Shown: positions 1-6,189 of the stretch, piece by piece
Layout of the letters: every line of letters begins with the position of its first letter
Position numbering within the stretch: position 1 is the first letter of the stretch
NCBI GenBank assembly: GCA_003157595.1
Contig: PMKB01000240.1
Location: 1-9,432 of the forward strand
Direction of reading: 5' to 3'
DNA: 9,432 nucleotides
Origin: Solirubrobacterales bacterium
GTDB taxonomy: Bacteria; Actinomycetota; Thermoleophilia; Solirubrobacterales; Solirubrobacteraceae
Translations under genes and position numbers: made by a program
Notes under the pieces: generated by a model
Seen by the model: only the letters and a program-made list of their open reading frames with translations
The model's database searches: none
What the model was told of the DNA's origin: nothing

Positions 1-2
1 GC

Positions 3-869
3 TTCTCGGCCGCGGCCGCGACGGCAGCCCGGCGGCGAACGCTGGTCAGCTCGTGCATCGACCTCTTCCTGCGTCGCTGGCCCGGCCTGTTCGACGGCAT
101 CGACATCGACTGGGAGTTCCCGGTCGCCGGCGGAGCGCCCGACACCCCCGCCCGCGCCGCCGATCGCGCCGACGCGACGGCGCTGCTCGCCGAGTTCCGC
201 CGCCAGCTCGACCTGCTCGGTGCGAGCACGCACCGCCACTACCTGCTGACCGCGGCGCTGCCGGCCAACCGCACCCCCGACGGTTCCTACACCCCTTCAA
301 CGAGCTGGGATCTCCCAGCCGTTGCACGGACGCTCGACTGGATCAACCTGATGACCTACGACCTGACCGACAACAGCGCCCCGCGCACCGACTTCGAGTC
401 GGCGCTCGAGCCGACGCCCGCGGACCCGAGCCCGGCGGCAGCACTCGGCGGCAACACGGTCGCGGGTGCCGTGGACTTCTACGAGGCCGCCGGAGTCCCG
501 GCCTCGAGCATCGTGATCGGCGCCCCGTTCTACGGCCACGTCTTCACCCACGTGCCCGACCGCGGCGGCGGGCTGTTCCAGCGCTTCCGCAAGCTCGGCG
601 CGACCCCGACCTACGCGCAGATCGTGGCCGGCTACCTCCCCGTGTCGGCGCATTTCTGGTCGCCCGCCGCCCAGGAGCCGTGGCTGTACAACCACCACGC
701 GCGCGAGTTCGTCAGCTACGACGACCCGGCCTCCCTGGCGGCAAAGGCCCGCTATGTCTCGTCTGCCCATCTGCGCGGGGTGATGATCTGGGAGATCAGC
801 ATGGATGACGCGGGCCACGACCTGCTGAACGCTCTCGCCGGCCCGCTGCTCGGTCGATCCGCGGGATAG
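3..869 (+). CDS. GH18 (chitinase-like) glycoside hydrolase, 5'-truncated by window edge
   Basis: The frame is open from the window edge to a TAG at 867-869, giving about 288 residues of a glycosyl hydrolase family 18 TIM barrel. The family signature DxxDxDxE lies at 93-116 in the context DGIDIDWEFP. Its last Glu, codon 114-116, is the expected proton donor of the substrate-assisted mechanism. An MTYD motif at about 349-360 matches the conserved Tyr strand, and the late GVMIWEISMDD segment (Trp codon 789-791) matches the final barrel strand. The family cleaves beta-1,4 GlcNAc polymers such as chitin, or related glycans. Substrate and export cannot be judged because the N-terminus, including any signal peptide, is missing. 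No binding module follows the barrel. ATG 351 lies inside the domain and is not the start. A small 5-bp stem (895-910) follows the gene. Family assignment is firm; exact substrate is open. Confidence 0.9.
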   Translation, partial: FSAAAATAARRRTLVSSCIDLFLRRWPGLFDGIDIDWEFPVAGGAPDTPARAADRADATALLAEFRRQLDLLGASTHRHYLLTAALPANRTPDGSYTPSTSWDLPAVARTLDWINLMTYDLTDNSAPRTDFESALEPTPADPSPAAALGGNTVAGAVDFYEAAGVPASSIVIGAPFYGHVFTHVPDRGGGLFQRFRKLGATPTYAQIVAGYLPVSAHFWSPAAQEPWLYNHHAREFVSYDDPASLAAKARYVSSAHLRGVMIWEISMDDAGHDLLNALAGPLLGRSAG

Positions 870-925
870 ACGACGGATAGAGGGGGCGATCGCGGCCAGC
901 GAGAACTGGCGGAGCGCTCCGATCA

Positions 926-980
926 CTTGCGCGCGCAAGCATTTGGGTGTATAGTTGCGCTAGCAAGCTTACTTGCGCAA
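926..980 (+). promoter_or_regulatory. yceI promoter with stacked TTGC/GCAA operators
   Basis: A -35-like TTGCGC (927-932) and a -10-like TATAGT (950-955) are separated by 17 bases, with the YceI start 48 bases after the -10. Palindrome A, CTTGC-GCGC-GCAAG (926-939, perfect), covers the -35. Palindrome B, GTTGC-GCTA-GCAAG (954-967), begins in the -10 and runs over the expected transcription start. Further half-sites CTTGC (972-976) and GCAA (977-980) follow. Both palindromes have five-base arms and a four-base spacer, as does the marR promoter site at 6191-6204. Repression by the MarR protein encoded at 5671-6186 is inferred from this match and from known TTGC/GCAA operators of MarR-type proteins. 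Confidence 0.7.
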
Positions 981-1003
981 CCCCAACCCGTCAGGAGCAA
1001 AGC

Positions 1004-1561
1004 ATGACCACAGCCACAGCCACGACCATCCAGGCCGGCACCTGGACGGCCGACCCCGCCCACTCGACCGTCGGCTTCTCCGTCAAGCATCTGGGCATCG
1101 CCACCGTCCGTGGCTCATTCGGTGAGTTCGAGGGCACGCTCGAGCTGGGCGAGGACCTTTCGAGCGCGAGCATCAAAGGCTCGGCGAAGGTCGCATCGGT
1201 CGACACGGCAGAGCCCCAGCGCGATGCGCATCTGCAGTCCGCCGACTTCTTCGACGCGGAGACCTACCCCGAGCTGACCTTCGACTCGACCAACGTTCGC
1301 GCTCTCGACGACGAGACCTTCGAGATCGTCGGCGAGCTGACGATGCACGGCGTCACGCGCCCGATCACACTGAAGGCGGAGCTCCAGGGAGCCGAGACGG
1401 ACCCTTGGGGCAACGAGCGCGTCGGCCTCGAGATCACCGGCCAGCTCAACCGCTCGCAGTGGAACATGAAGTTCAACCAGGCGCTCGGGAGCGGCAACCT
1501 GCTCGTCTCCGACACCGTCAAGCTCGCGCTCGACGTCTCGGCGATCAAGCAGGCGCAGTGA
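1004..1561 (+). CDS. YceI family protein, cytoplasmic type
   Basis: This 185-residue protein is a full-length YceI-family lipocalin-like barrel. Recognisable family segments are DPAHSTVGFSVKHLGIATVRG (about residues 17-37), RDAHLQSADFFDAETYPELTF (73-93) and LTMHGVTRPITL (112-123). YceI proteins bind long amphiphilic or isoprenoid molecules in a hydrophobic barrel, and some are induced by acid or base stress. The ligand here is unknown. No signal peptide is present, unlike the periplasmic E. coli protein, so it should act in the cytoplasm. ATG 1004 is chosen because AGGAG (993-997) sits six bases upstream. The in-frame ATG at 947 lies inside the promoter/operator. The gene stands alone, with its own regulated promoter before it and a hairpin after it. 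Repression by the MarR protein at 5671-6186 is likely from the shared operator. Confidence 0.93.
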   Translation: MTTATATTIQAGTWTADPAHSTVGFSVKHLGIATVRGSFGEFEGTLELGEDLSSASIKGSAKVASVDTAEPQRDAHLQSADFFDAETYPELTFDSTNVRALDDETFEIVGELTMHGVTRPITLKAELQGAETDPWGNERVGLEITGQLNRSQWNMKFNQALGSGNLLVSDTVKLALDVSAIKQAQ

Positions 1562-1569
1562 TGATCGGC

Positions 1570-1604
1570 GCTGCGCTGGTGGGATACCGTCTCACCAGCG
1601 CAGC
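1570..1604 (+). terminator. strong hairpin terminator after yceI
   Basis: A perfect 12-bp inverted repeat (1570-1581 with 1593-1604) extends inward by a G-U, a G-C and an A-U pair to leave a five-base loop (1585-1589). It begins nine bases after the YceI stop codon. No T-run follows, which is common for terminators in high-GC actinobacteria. It should separate yceI from the next gene, although it could also act as an mRNA 3' stabiliser. Confidence 0.7.
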
Positions 1605-1629
1605 CTGAGCACACCAGGCTGAAAGCCAG

Positions 1630-2514
1630 ATGAGCACGACAACAACAGACACCACCGGCTCGCGCCGCCCGGCGCTGCTCGAGGACGCGACGCGACTCGG
1701 CGGCGTGGAGTTGACGATCACCGACCTCGACCGCGCGCTGGACTTCTACACGCGGGTGATCGGGCTGTCGGTGCGCGAAGGTGACGATCGCTACGCGGCG
1801 CTTGGCGCGGGCGGCGAGGATCTCGTGACGCTGCGCGCCGATCCTCAGGCCCGGCCCGCCGGGCGCCACGCCGGGCTCTACCACTACGCGCTGCTTTTCC
1901 CGACCCGTGAGGAGCTCGCTCGGGTCGCCCGCCGCGTGGCCGAGAGCCATACGCGGATCGATGGCGCCTCCGACCACGGCACCCACGAGGCGATCTACCT
2001 CCCGGACCCGGACGGCAACGGCGTCGAGCTCGCGGCCGACCGGCCGCGCGAGCAGTGGCCCGACGCGCACGGCGGCGATCTGTTCGGCGCCGGCCCCGCG
2101 CCGCTGGATGTCGGCGCGCTGTTCGCAACGATCGGCGACTCGCCACCCAGCCCGCTGGCCCAGCCCGGGCTGCGGATGGGGCACATGCATTTGCACGTCG
2201 GCGACCTCGACGCCGCAACCCGCTTCTACCGCGACGGCCTGGGCTTCGAGGTCATGGCGACGCTGCCGACGGCGGTGTTCGTGGCAGCCGGCCGTTACCA
2301 CCACCACGTCGCCTACAACGTCTGGCGCGGAGTTGGGGTTGGGCCGGCGCCGGCCGACGCCATCGGCCTGCGCCACTGGACGCTCATCACCGAAGGTGTC
2401 GCGCAGCGCGACGCCGCCGCAGCGCGCCTCGCCGCACTGGGCGTCGCGCTCGAGCAACGCGCCGACGGGACGCTCGCGCGCGACCCGTCCGGCAATGCGG
2501 TGCTGATCCGCTAG
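1630..2514 (+). CDS. two-domain VOC protein, CatE-like extradiol dioxygenase family
   Basis: This 294-residue protein carries two vicinal-oxygen-chelate modules. Module 1 spans about 22-137 (GGVELTITDLDRALDFY, YHYALLFP, DPDGNGVELAADRP). Module 2 spans about 183-294 (GHMHLHVGDLDAATRFY, YHHHVAYNVW, DPSGNAVLIR). Order, length and the DHG..EAIYL..DPDGNG.EL..DRPREQW stretch resemble Bacillus CatE-type catechol 2,3-dioxygenases, which cleave catecholic rings next to the hydroxyls using Fe(II). Candidate metal ligands in module 2 are His185 and His225/226. The Glu expected near the end of the final strand is absent (GNAVLIR), whereas module 1 keeps it (Glu133). Catechol cleavage is therefore uncertain, and another VOC reaction or a changed metal site is possible. 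ATG 1630 has only a weak GAAAG Shine-Dalgarno (1621-1625). It follows a terminator and has no obvious operon partner. Confidence 0.8.
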   Translation: MSTTTTDTTGSRRPALLEDATRLGGVELTITDLDRALDFYTRVIGLSVREGDDRYAALGAGGEDLVTLRADPQARPAGRHAGLYHYALLFPTREELARVARRVAESHTRIDGASDHGTHEAIYLPDPDGNGVELAADRPREQWPDAHGGDLFGAGPAPLDVGALFATIGDSPPSPLAQPGLRMGHMHLHVGDLDAATRFYRDGLGFEVMATLPTAVFVAAGRYHHHVAYNVWRGVGVGPAPADAIGLRHWTLITEGVAQRDAAAARLAALGVALEQRADGTLARDPSGNAVLIR

Positions 2515-2688
2515 AGCGCGAGACATCGTCGCGGAAGGCGGGGGCGCGCAGGCTGACCGGCACGGGGCGGCGCCGCGCGGCATCAATCGTGCGTTGAAAG
2601 CGGCTGCGGCGGCCTGTCGCGCTGTCATCATCGTCGTGCGTCGCGCACAGACCGCGGCGCGCCGGCCAACACAGCCAAAGGAAGATCG

Positions 2689-3177
2689 ATGCAGCCACGC
2701 CGACCGATCACATGCTCGACCCTGACGCGCAAGCGCATCGGAGCGGCCGCCTGCGCCGCGGCGGCGCTCGCGCTGTCGCTCGTCCCGCTGACCACGGCGG
2801 CGGCGAGCGTGCGGGCGGGGTCCAAGCTGAAGCTGCCCGCAGAGCGCACCAGCCCGACCGGTAACTTCTTCACGCTCGAGGCCTACGTCGCGCCGACCAG
2901 CTCAAAGCCGGTCGCGAACTTCAAGGTCAAGGTCTGCACCAGCGCGCACACGCCGGCGGGCACCGCGATCGAGCCGTCGTTCTTCACGCTGAGCCTCGCT
3001 GCGGGCGGCTCGGTCACCGAGTCGACGGCGGCGGCCAGGAGCCCGGCCCTCGTGCCCACGCCGCTCAAGCCGAAGCAGTGCGCCGAGGGCTGGCTCGGAT
3101 TCACGGTGCCCAAGGGCAAGACCGTTTCGAAGCTCGAGTACGAGTACAACGGCTTGATCTCCTGGGTGGTCGGCTGA
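2689..3177 (+). CDS. exported DUF4352-like immunoglobulin-fold protein
   Basis: This 162-residue protein begins with a basic stretch and a hydrophobic helix (about 14-38) ending in an AAAS cleavage-type sequence, so export is likely. The mature part is beta-rich and resembles DUF4352 domains. It has an N-terminal NFFTLEAYV strand, a central EPSFFTLSL strand, and a C-terminal pattern GWLGFTVPKGKTVSKLEYEY, typical of the family's final strands. Cys83 and Cys131 could form a disulfide once exported. DUF4352 proteins are extracytoplasmic proteins of mostly unknown function, and no ligand can be read here. ATG 2689 is supported by AAGGAAG (2678-2684). There is no lipobox Cys after the hydrophobic helix, so it is probably released rather than a lipoprotein. 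It heads a run of three exported-protein genes. The family call is by pattern only. Confidence 0.75.
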   Translation: MQPRRPITCSTLTRKRIGAAACAAAALALSLVPLTTAAASVRAGSKLKLPAERTSPTGNFFTLEAYVAPTSSKPVANFKVKVCTSAHTPAGTAIEPSFFTLSLAAGGSVTESTAAARSPALVPTPLKPKQCAEGWLGFTVPKGKTVSKLEYEYNGLISWVVG

Positions 3178-3212
3178 GCCGAAGCGGTGCCGCGGGGGCG
3201 GCGCCGCGGGCG

Positions 3213-3218
3213 TAGGAT
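3213..3218 (+). promoter_or_regulatory. -10 box for leaderless transcript of the 3225 gene
   Basis: TAGGAT ends exactly six bases before the ATG at 3225, and there is no Shine-Dalgarno sequence between them. This is the usual layout of a leaderless actinobacterial mRNA starting at the start codon. No -35 is recognisable. A CCGCGG stem (3190-3195 with 3204-3209) in front may end transcription of the previous gene. Confidence 0.55.
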
Positions 3219-3224
3219 GGCCGC

Positions 3225-4463
3225 ATGAGCCTGGCCCGGATCGGGGCGGTAAGGGCACGGCGGGTGCTGGCGGTGGCGGCTTGTCTGGGCCTGGCCGCGA
3301 CCGGCGTACTGACGCTCGCAATCCCATCCGCGATCGGGTCCTCGGCGGCGGCCGTGGCGCCGTTCGATCCCTACTCGGTCACCTTCGTTTCGCTCGAGCG
3401 CGGCTGGGCGCTGGGCACGGCGCCATGCGCGTTGGCCGCTCACTGCATCGCCCTGCGCGAGACGACCGACGCGGGGCGCTCCTGGTTTGTCCGGCCGCTT
3501 CCGGGCGCGCTGGTCGCCGCGGCCGACCGCAAGGTGGGAGGAACCCCAGCCGACCTCTACGGCGATTCCGCCGCGCAGCTGAACGTTCGCTTCGCCAATA
3601 CGAGCGACGGCTGGATCTACGGCGGGCTGGCCGTCCCCGCGAAGTACCCGGCGATCAAGGCAATGCTCTGGTCCACCCACGACGGCGGACAGACCTGGAA
3701 GCAGCAGACGCTCAGCGGGCTGGGCGAGGAAGACTCGATCTTCGACCTCGAAGCCGCACGCGGAAGCGCGTATCTGATGGAGTCAAACAAGACCGGCGGC
3801 TTGACCGTGAAGAGCTCCTCGGTCGCCGCGGACGGCTGGCACGTATCCAACACCGCGACGCTCGGCAGTCCCGCCGGCGGCGCCCGGCAGACCGGCTCGT
3901 TCGTGCTCGCAGGCGCGAGCGGCTGGCTGGTCGAGGGCAACGACCGTGGCACGACCGGCAGCGCCCAGCTCGAAGGGGGCAAGTGGGTGGCCTGGGCGCC
4001 ACCGTGCGGTTTGGTCGGGCACAGCTTCGCGATCCCCGCGGCCTCCACTTCCAGCAACCTCGTGGCGTCGTGCGTGATGGGCGGCTTCGCCTACGGGCTG
4101 TCCAAGTCAGCGCCGCCCGGGGCCACAGTCGGATCGATCTGGCTCTACTCCTCAAGCGACGGCGGCAGGACGTTCACCGCCGGACCCGAGATCGGAGCGC
4201 ACGCCGGCTTCTTCGGCGTGCTCGCTTCGCCCACGCCCGAGGTCATCATGGCCGACGGCATCGCGGCCAGCGACCGCGACGAGCTGCTCGCCAGCTTCGA
4301 CGGCGGCGTCCAGTGGAGCGTCGCCTACACGGGTGACATCAGCTATCTCGGGTTCACGAGCCCCAGCCAGGGCGTGGGCATCGTGCGCACCTTCGGCAGC
4401 GCAACCAGCACGATGATCACGACCTTCGACGGCGGCCACCACTGGGCCCCGGTCAGCTTCTGA
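3225..4463 (+). CDS. exported five-Asp-box beta-propeller protein (BNR/YCF48-like)
   Basis: This 412-residue protein has an N-terminal export signal: basic residues (RARR), then a hydrophobic stretch to about residue 43. The rest contains five Asp-box-like motifs (S/T-x-D-x-G-x-x-W/F) at about 80-87, 151-158, 310-317, 357-364 and 400-407. They alternate with GW(A/I/L) strands at 60-64, 129-133 and 233-237. This is the pattern of sialidase-type/BNR and YCF48-like propellers. Asp boxes are structural turns, and the sialidase Arg triad and Asp/Tyr/Glu catalytic set are not evident, so no hydrolase activity is claimed. Cys68/Cys74 and Cys261/Cys283 may pair outside the cell. Related secreted propellers often act in protein binding or assembly, but the role here is unknown. 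The gene appears to have its own leaderless promoter despite lying only 47 bases after the preceding exported-protein gene. Confidence 0.85.
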   Translation: MSLARIGAVRARRVLAVAACLGLAATGVLTLAIPSAIGSSAAAVAPFDPYSVTFVSLERGWALGTAPCALAAHCIALRETTDAGRSWFVRPLPGALVAAADRKVGGTPADLYGDSAAQLNVRFANTSDGWIYGGLAVPAKYPAIKAMLWSTHDGGQTWKQQTLSGLGEEDSIFDLEAARGSAYLMESNKTGGLTVKSSSVAADGWHVSNTATLGSPAGGARQTGSFVLAGASGWLVEGNDRGTTGSAQLEGGKWVAWAPPCGLVGHSFAIPAASTSSNLVASCVMGGFAYGLSKSAPPGATVGSIWLYSSSDGGRTFTAGPEIGAHAGFFGVLASPTPEVIMADGIAASDRDELLASFDGGVQWSVAYTGDISYLGFTSPSQGVGIVRTFGSATSTMITTFDGGHHWAPVSF

Positions 4464-4473
4464 GCACAAGGCT

Positions 4474-4508
4474 CCGGGCGCCGGGCCGCGCTCCGCGCCG
4501 GCGTCTGG
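4474..4508 (+). terminator. possible hairpin terminator after the propeller gene
   Basis: An 11-bp stem containing two G-U pairs (4474-4484 with 4498-4508) encloses a 13-base GC-rich loop, starting about ten bases after the stop codon at 4463. No T-run follows. In such GC-rich sequence stems of this size can arise by chance, so support is moderate. Confidence 0.4.
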
Positions 4509-4521
4509 GATCGTTCGCGCC

Positions 4522-4941
4522 GTGACACTCGCCAGGCGATCGGTGCGGCATGCAGGTGTCTGCGCGATCTGCGCGATCTGCGCGATCGGCGCGGTCGCGC
4601 TGCTCGCTGCCGCCGCCGCGGTCGCGGCCAACTCGGTCGAGAAGAAGCACTCCGAATCGATCACGATCGCGGCGGGGCAGACGCGCACGCTCGCGGTGCC
4701 CTACCCGGATGCGCTGAAGTACGGGAACGCACGCTACGCCGGGCGCGCCGTGGTGCTTGCGCCGAAAGGCGGCGCGAAGGGTCTGCGGCCGAAGCTCGCG
4801 AAGGTCAGGATCCTCGAGGCGCAGTCCGTGCTCGGCGGCTCGGAGTACCAGGCGCGCGCCCACAACGGCAACGGCGCGGGCACCGCCGCGGTCCGCTTCT
4901 CGGTGACCGCCGTTACGATCGAGCCGCTGCCGCACAGCTGA
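4522..4941 (+). CDS. small exported or membrane-anchored protein, unknown function
   Basis: I do not recognise this 139-residue protein. It has an Arg/His-containing N-terminus, then a hydrophobic helix (about 11-36) followed by a mature domain with alternating beta-type segments (SITIAAGQTRTLAVPYP, AVVLAPKGG, KVRILEAQSVLGG, AAVRFSVTAVTIEPLP). Export or single-pass anchoring is likely. The hydrophobic core includes three perfect CAI tripeptide repeats (residues 14-22), encoded by three identical 9-base units, placing three Cys residues in the signal/TM helix. The start is GTG at 4522 with no good Shine-Dalgarno upstream, so the exact start is uncertain, although the helix would be lost with any much later start. 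It is the third successive exported-protein gene and ends 75 bases before the thioredoxin-fold gene. Confidence 0.65.
   Translation: MTLARRSVRHAGVCAICAICAIGAVALLAAAAAVAANSVEKKHSESITIAAGQTRTLAVPYPDALKYGNARYAGRAVVLAPKGGAKGLRPKLAKVRILEAQSVLGGSEYQARAHNGNGAGTAAVRFSVTAVTIEPLPHS
4561..4587 (+). repeat. three perfect 9-bp tandem repeats in a signal-peptide helix
   Basis: TGCGCGATC occurs three times head to tail (4561-4569, 4570-4578, 4579-4587). A fourth degenerate unit GGCGCGGTC follows (7 of 9 matches). The array is in frame and encodes Cys-Ala-Ile three times, so copy-number change would alter helix length without a frameshift. Confidence 0.9.
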
Positions 4942-5016
4942 GCGCAGCGCCGCGCGAGAGACACGCGATCGGGCCGCGCACGAGGCTGCAACACGCCCAC
5001 GAAAATGGAGGACGCG

Positions 5017-5316
5017 ATGGCTGAAACACCGACAGATCCGGCCAAGCCCCCGACGCTGTTCGTCTGCCACGGCGACGACGGTGGTCCCAAGATCCATCCG
5101 TGCCGGCGGGTGCAGGAGGCACTGCGGGCGGCGGGCATCGAGTACGACAAGGTCATCGCCGCCCACGGCAGCCCCTTCCCGTTCCTACGCAAGGGCTCGC
5201 GCGAGGAGCTGCACGCCGCGACCGGTGCGGAGAAGCTGCCGGCACTCAAACTGCCGGACGGGACCGTGATCAGCCACAGCCGCGCGATCCTCGCCTGGAT
5301 CGAGAAGCAGCGCTGA
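5017..5316 (+). CDS. glutaredoxin/GST N-terminal domain-like small protein
   Basis: This 99-residue single-domain thioredoxin-fold protein has a beta strand TLFVCHG (13-19), a helix starting at HPCRRVQEAL (27-36), the cis-Pro strand KLPALKLPDG (73-82) and SHSRAILAWIE (86-96), typical of GST-N/glutaredoxin folds. The usual CPYC site is replaced by IHPC, leaving one Cys (Cys29) at the helix start. A second Cys (Cys17) lies at the end of strand 1, twelve residues earlier. A thiol-based role with low-molecular-weight thiols or redox partners is plausible, but no substrate can be named. ATG 5017 is chosen over in-frame ATG 5005 because GGAGGA (5007-5012) is a well-spaced Shine-Dalgarno for 5017. 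It is convergent with the minus-strand pair, the two stop codons lying ten bases apart. Confidence 0.8.
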   Translation: MAETPTDPAKPPTLFVCHGDDGGPKIHPCRRVQEALRAAGIEYDKVIAAHGSPFPFLRKGSREELHAATGAEKLPALKLPDGTVISHSRAILAWIEKQR

Positions 5317-5326
5317 GGGAGTTCGC

Positions 5327-5596
5327 TCAGGCCGCGGCGTCGGTGTGCGGGCGCTCGATCGCAGCACCGCCGCCCGGCGGCATCGGGCGCGCCGGCTCCC
5401 GCACGCCGCCCGGATCATCCGAGCCGCCGGGCTCGTCCCCGGCCGCCGCTTCGCGGGCACTCAGGCGTCGCACAAGCTCCGCCCGCATCAGATCCAACCC
5501 CGGCCCAGCCTCCGCCGGCGATTCCTGCGCGCCCCACTGAATCCGCTCGCGCAGCTCTCGGTCGCTGAGCGAGCTCACGTCGAGATCGTCGTGCAC
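5327..5596 (-). CDS. small acidic hypothetical protein downstream of marR (weakly RsiG-like)
   Basis: This 89-residue protein has an N-terminal helical part (DLDVSSLSDRELRERIQWG and LDLMRAELVRRLSAREA, about 5-51) and a disordered Gly/Pro/Asp-rich tail. The LSD-x-EL...LRAELV.RL pattern weakly recalls the helical hairpin of RsiG-type proteins. The loop is shorter here, however, and the c-di-GMP motif described for RsiG is not evident, so I do not assign a function. The start is GTG 5596. It is supported by a TACGCT box (5608-5603) exactly six bases upstream, suggesting a leaderless transcript. It lies 74 bases after marR on the same strand and could also be read through from it. Its stop faces the stop of the thioredoxin-fold gene. 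Existence is likely from length, composition and the promoter box; identity is open. Confidence 0.6.
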   Translation of the reverse strand: MHDDLDVSSLSDRELRERIQWGAQESPAEAGPGLDLMRAELVRRLSAREAAAGDEPGGSDDPGGVREPARPMPPGGGAAIERPHTDAAA

Positions 5597-5602
5597 GCTC
5601 AG

Positions 5603-5608
5603 AGCGTA
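5603..5608 (-). promoter_or_regulatory. -10 box for leaderless transcript of the 5596 gene
   Basis: TACGCT on the minus strand ends six bases before the GTG start at 5596, with no Shine-Dalgarno sequence. The spacing is identical to that before 3225 and 8217. No clear -35 is seen. Confidence 0.45.
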
Positions 5609-5670
5609 GTCGCCGGCGAGCTGCGCAGGCCGGTGCCCGAGCAGCGGCGATGGCGGCCGACGTGCCTCGC

Positions 5671-6186
5671 TCAGCCCGCCGAGCAGGTGCTCGGCGCGTC
5701 CGGTGCGAAGCGCGCGAAGACCTCAGCCAGGGTCGCTATCTCGCGCTCATCGAGGCGGTCGAAGAAGCGCTCGCGGACGGCCGCGAGATGAGTGGTCTGG
5801 GCCGCCTGGGCCAGCGCGAGTCCGGCGGCTGTCAGCTGCGCGTTGATCGCACGCGCGTCGGTGGGGCAGTTCTGGCGCTCGACCAGCCCACGCGCCTCGA
5901 GGGCGTCGACGATGCGCGAGACGCGGCTGAGGCTGAGCCCCGCCTCGCCGGCGAGCACCGACAGTCTCAGCCGGTGCTCGAGCACGCTGGCCAAACGTGC
6001 GAGCAGCTCGAGACCGCTCAGCGTGAGCCCGTGCGCCGCCTCGAGCTCGCCGTCGAGCTCGCGGGTCAGCCGCCGGTGGGTGGCGAGCAGCCCGATCCAC
6101 GCCGCCGCGTACTCGTGGCTCCACTCGGGGAAGCCGTCGCTGCGGGTTACGATCGGGGGGCTGCTGCGCTTGGAGGTGGTGGCCAT
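5671..6186 (-). CDS. MarR-family transcriptional repressor
   Basis: This 171-residue protein is a winged-helix MarR regulator. An N-terminal dimerisation helix (about 22-52) is followed by the wHTH core at about 54-125, the recognition-helix region LSLSRVSRIVDALEARGLVE (84-103), the wing RQNCPTDARAINAQLT (104-119, with the conserved Asp and Arg), and C-terminal dimer helices (125-162). MarR proteins bind palindromes as dimers and release DNA on binding a phenolic or other ligand, or on Cys oxidation. Cys107 in the wing is a possible but unproven redox site. ATG 6186 is preferred: the longer open frame to 6447 would run through the promoter and a repeat element. A TTGC-N4-GCAA palindrome just upstream implies self-repression. 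The same site architecture at yceI makes that gene the probable partner. A small hypothetical gene follows on the same strand. Confidence 0.92.
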   Translation of the reverse strand: MATTSKRSSPPIVTRSDGFPEWSHEYAAAWIGLLATHRRLTRELDGELEAAHGLTLSGLELLARLASVLEHRLRLSVLAGEAGLSLSRVSRIVDALEARGLVERQNCPTDARAINAQLTAAGLALAQAAQTTHLAAVRERFFDRLDEREIATLAEVFARFAPDAPSTCSAG

Positions 6187-6189
6187 TTC

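Noticed and set aside
53..808. 251-codon plus-strand frame overlapping the GH18 gene
   Set aside because: Arg/Pro-rich shadow in another frame; the GH18 catalytic motif and strands are in the frame ending at 869.
947..1003. Upstream ATG 947 as the YceI start
   Set aside because: It lies inside the -10/operator, has no ribosome site, and would add a non-conserved extension; AGGAG precedes ATG 1004.
1264..2631. 455-codon minus-strand open frame opposite yceI and the VOC gene
   Set aside because: No recognisable domain, skewed Arg/Val/Ala composition, and it crosses the yceI terminator and two real genes.
2515..2688. Promoter search in the 174-base gap before the DUF4352-like gene (TTGAAA at 2594-2599)
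   Set aside because: No acceptable -10 lies 16-19 bases downstream; only the Shine-Dalgarno of the next gene is convincing.
5313..5330. Possible bidirectional terminator between the convergent stops (CTGAG...CTCAG)
   Set aside because: Only a 5-bp stem with an 8-base loop; too weak to call.
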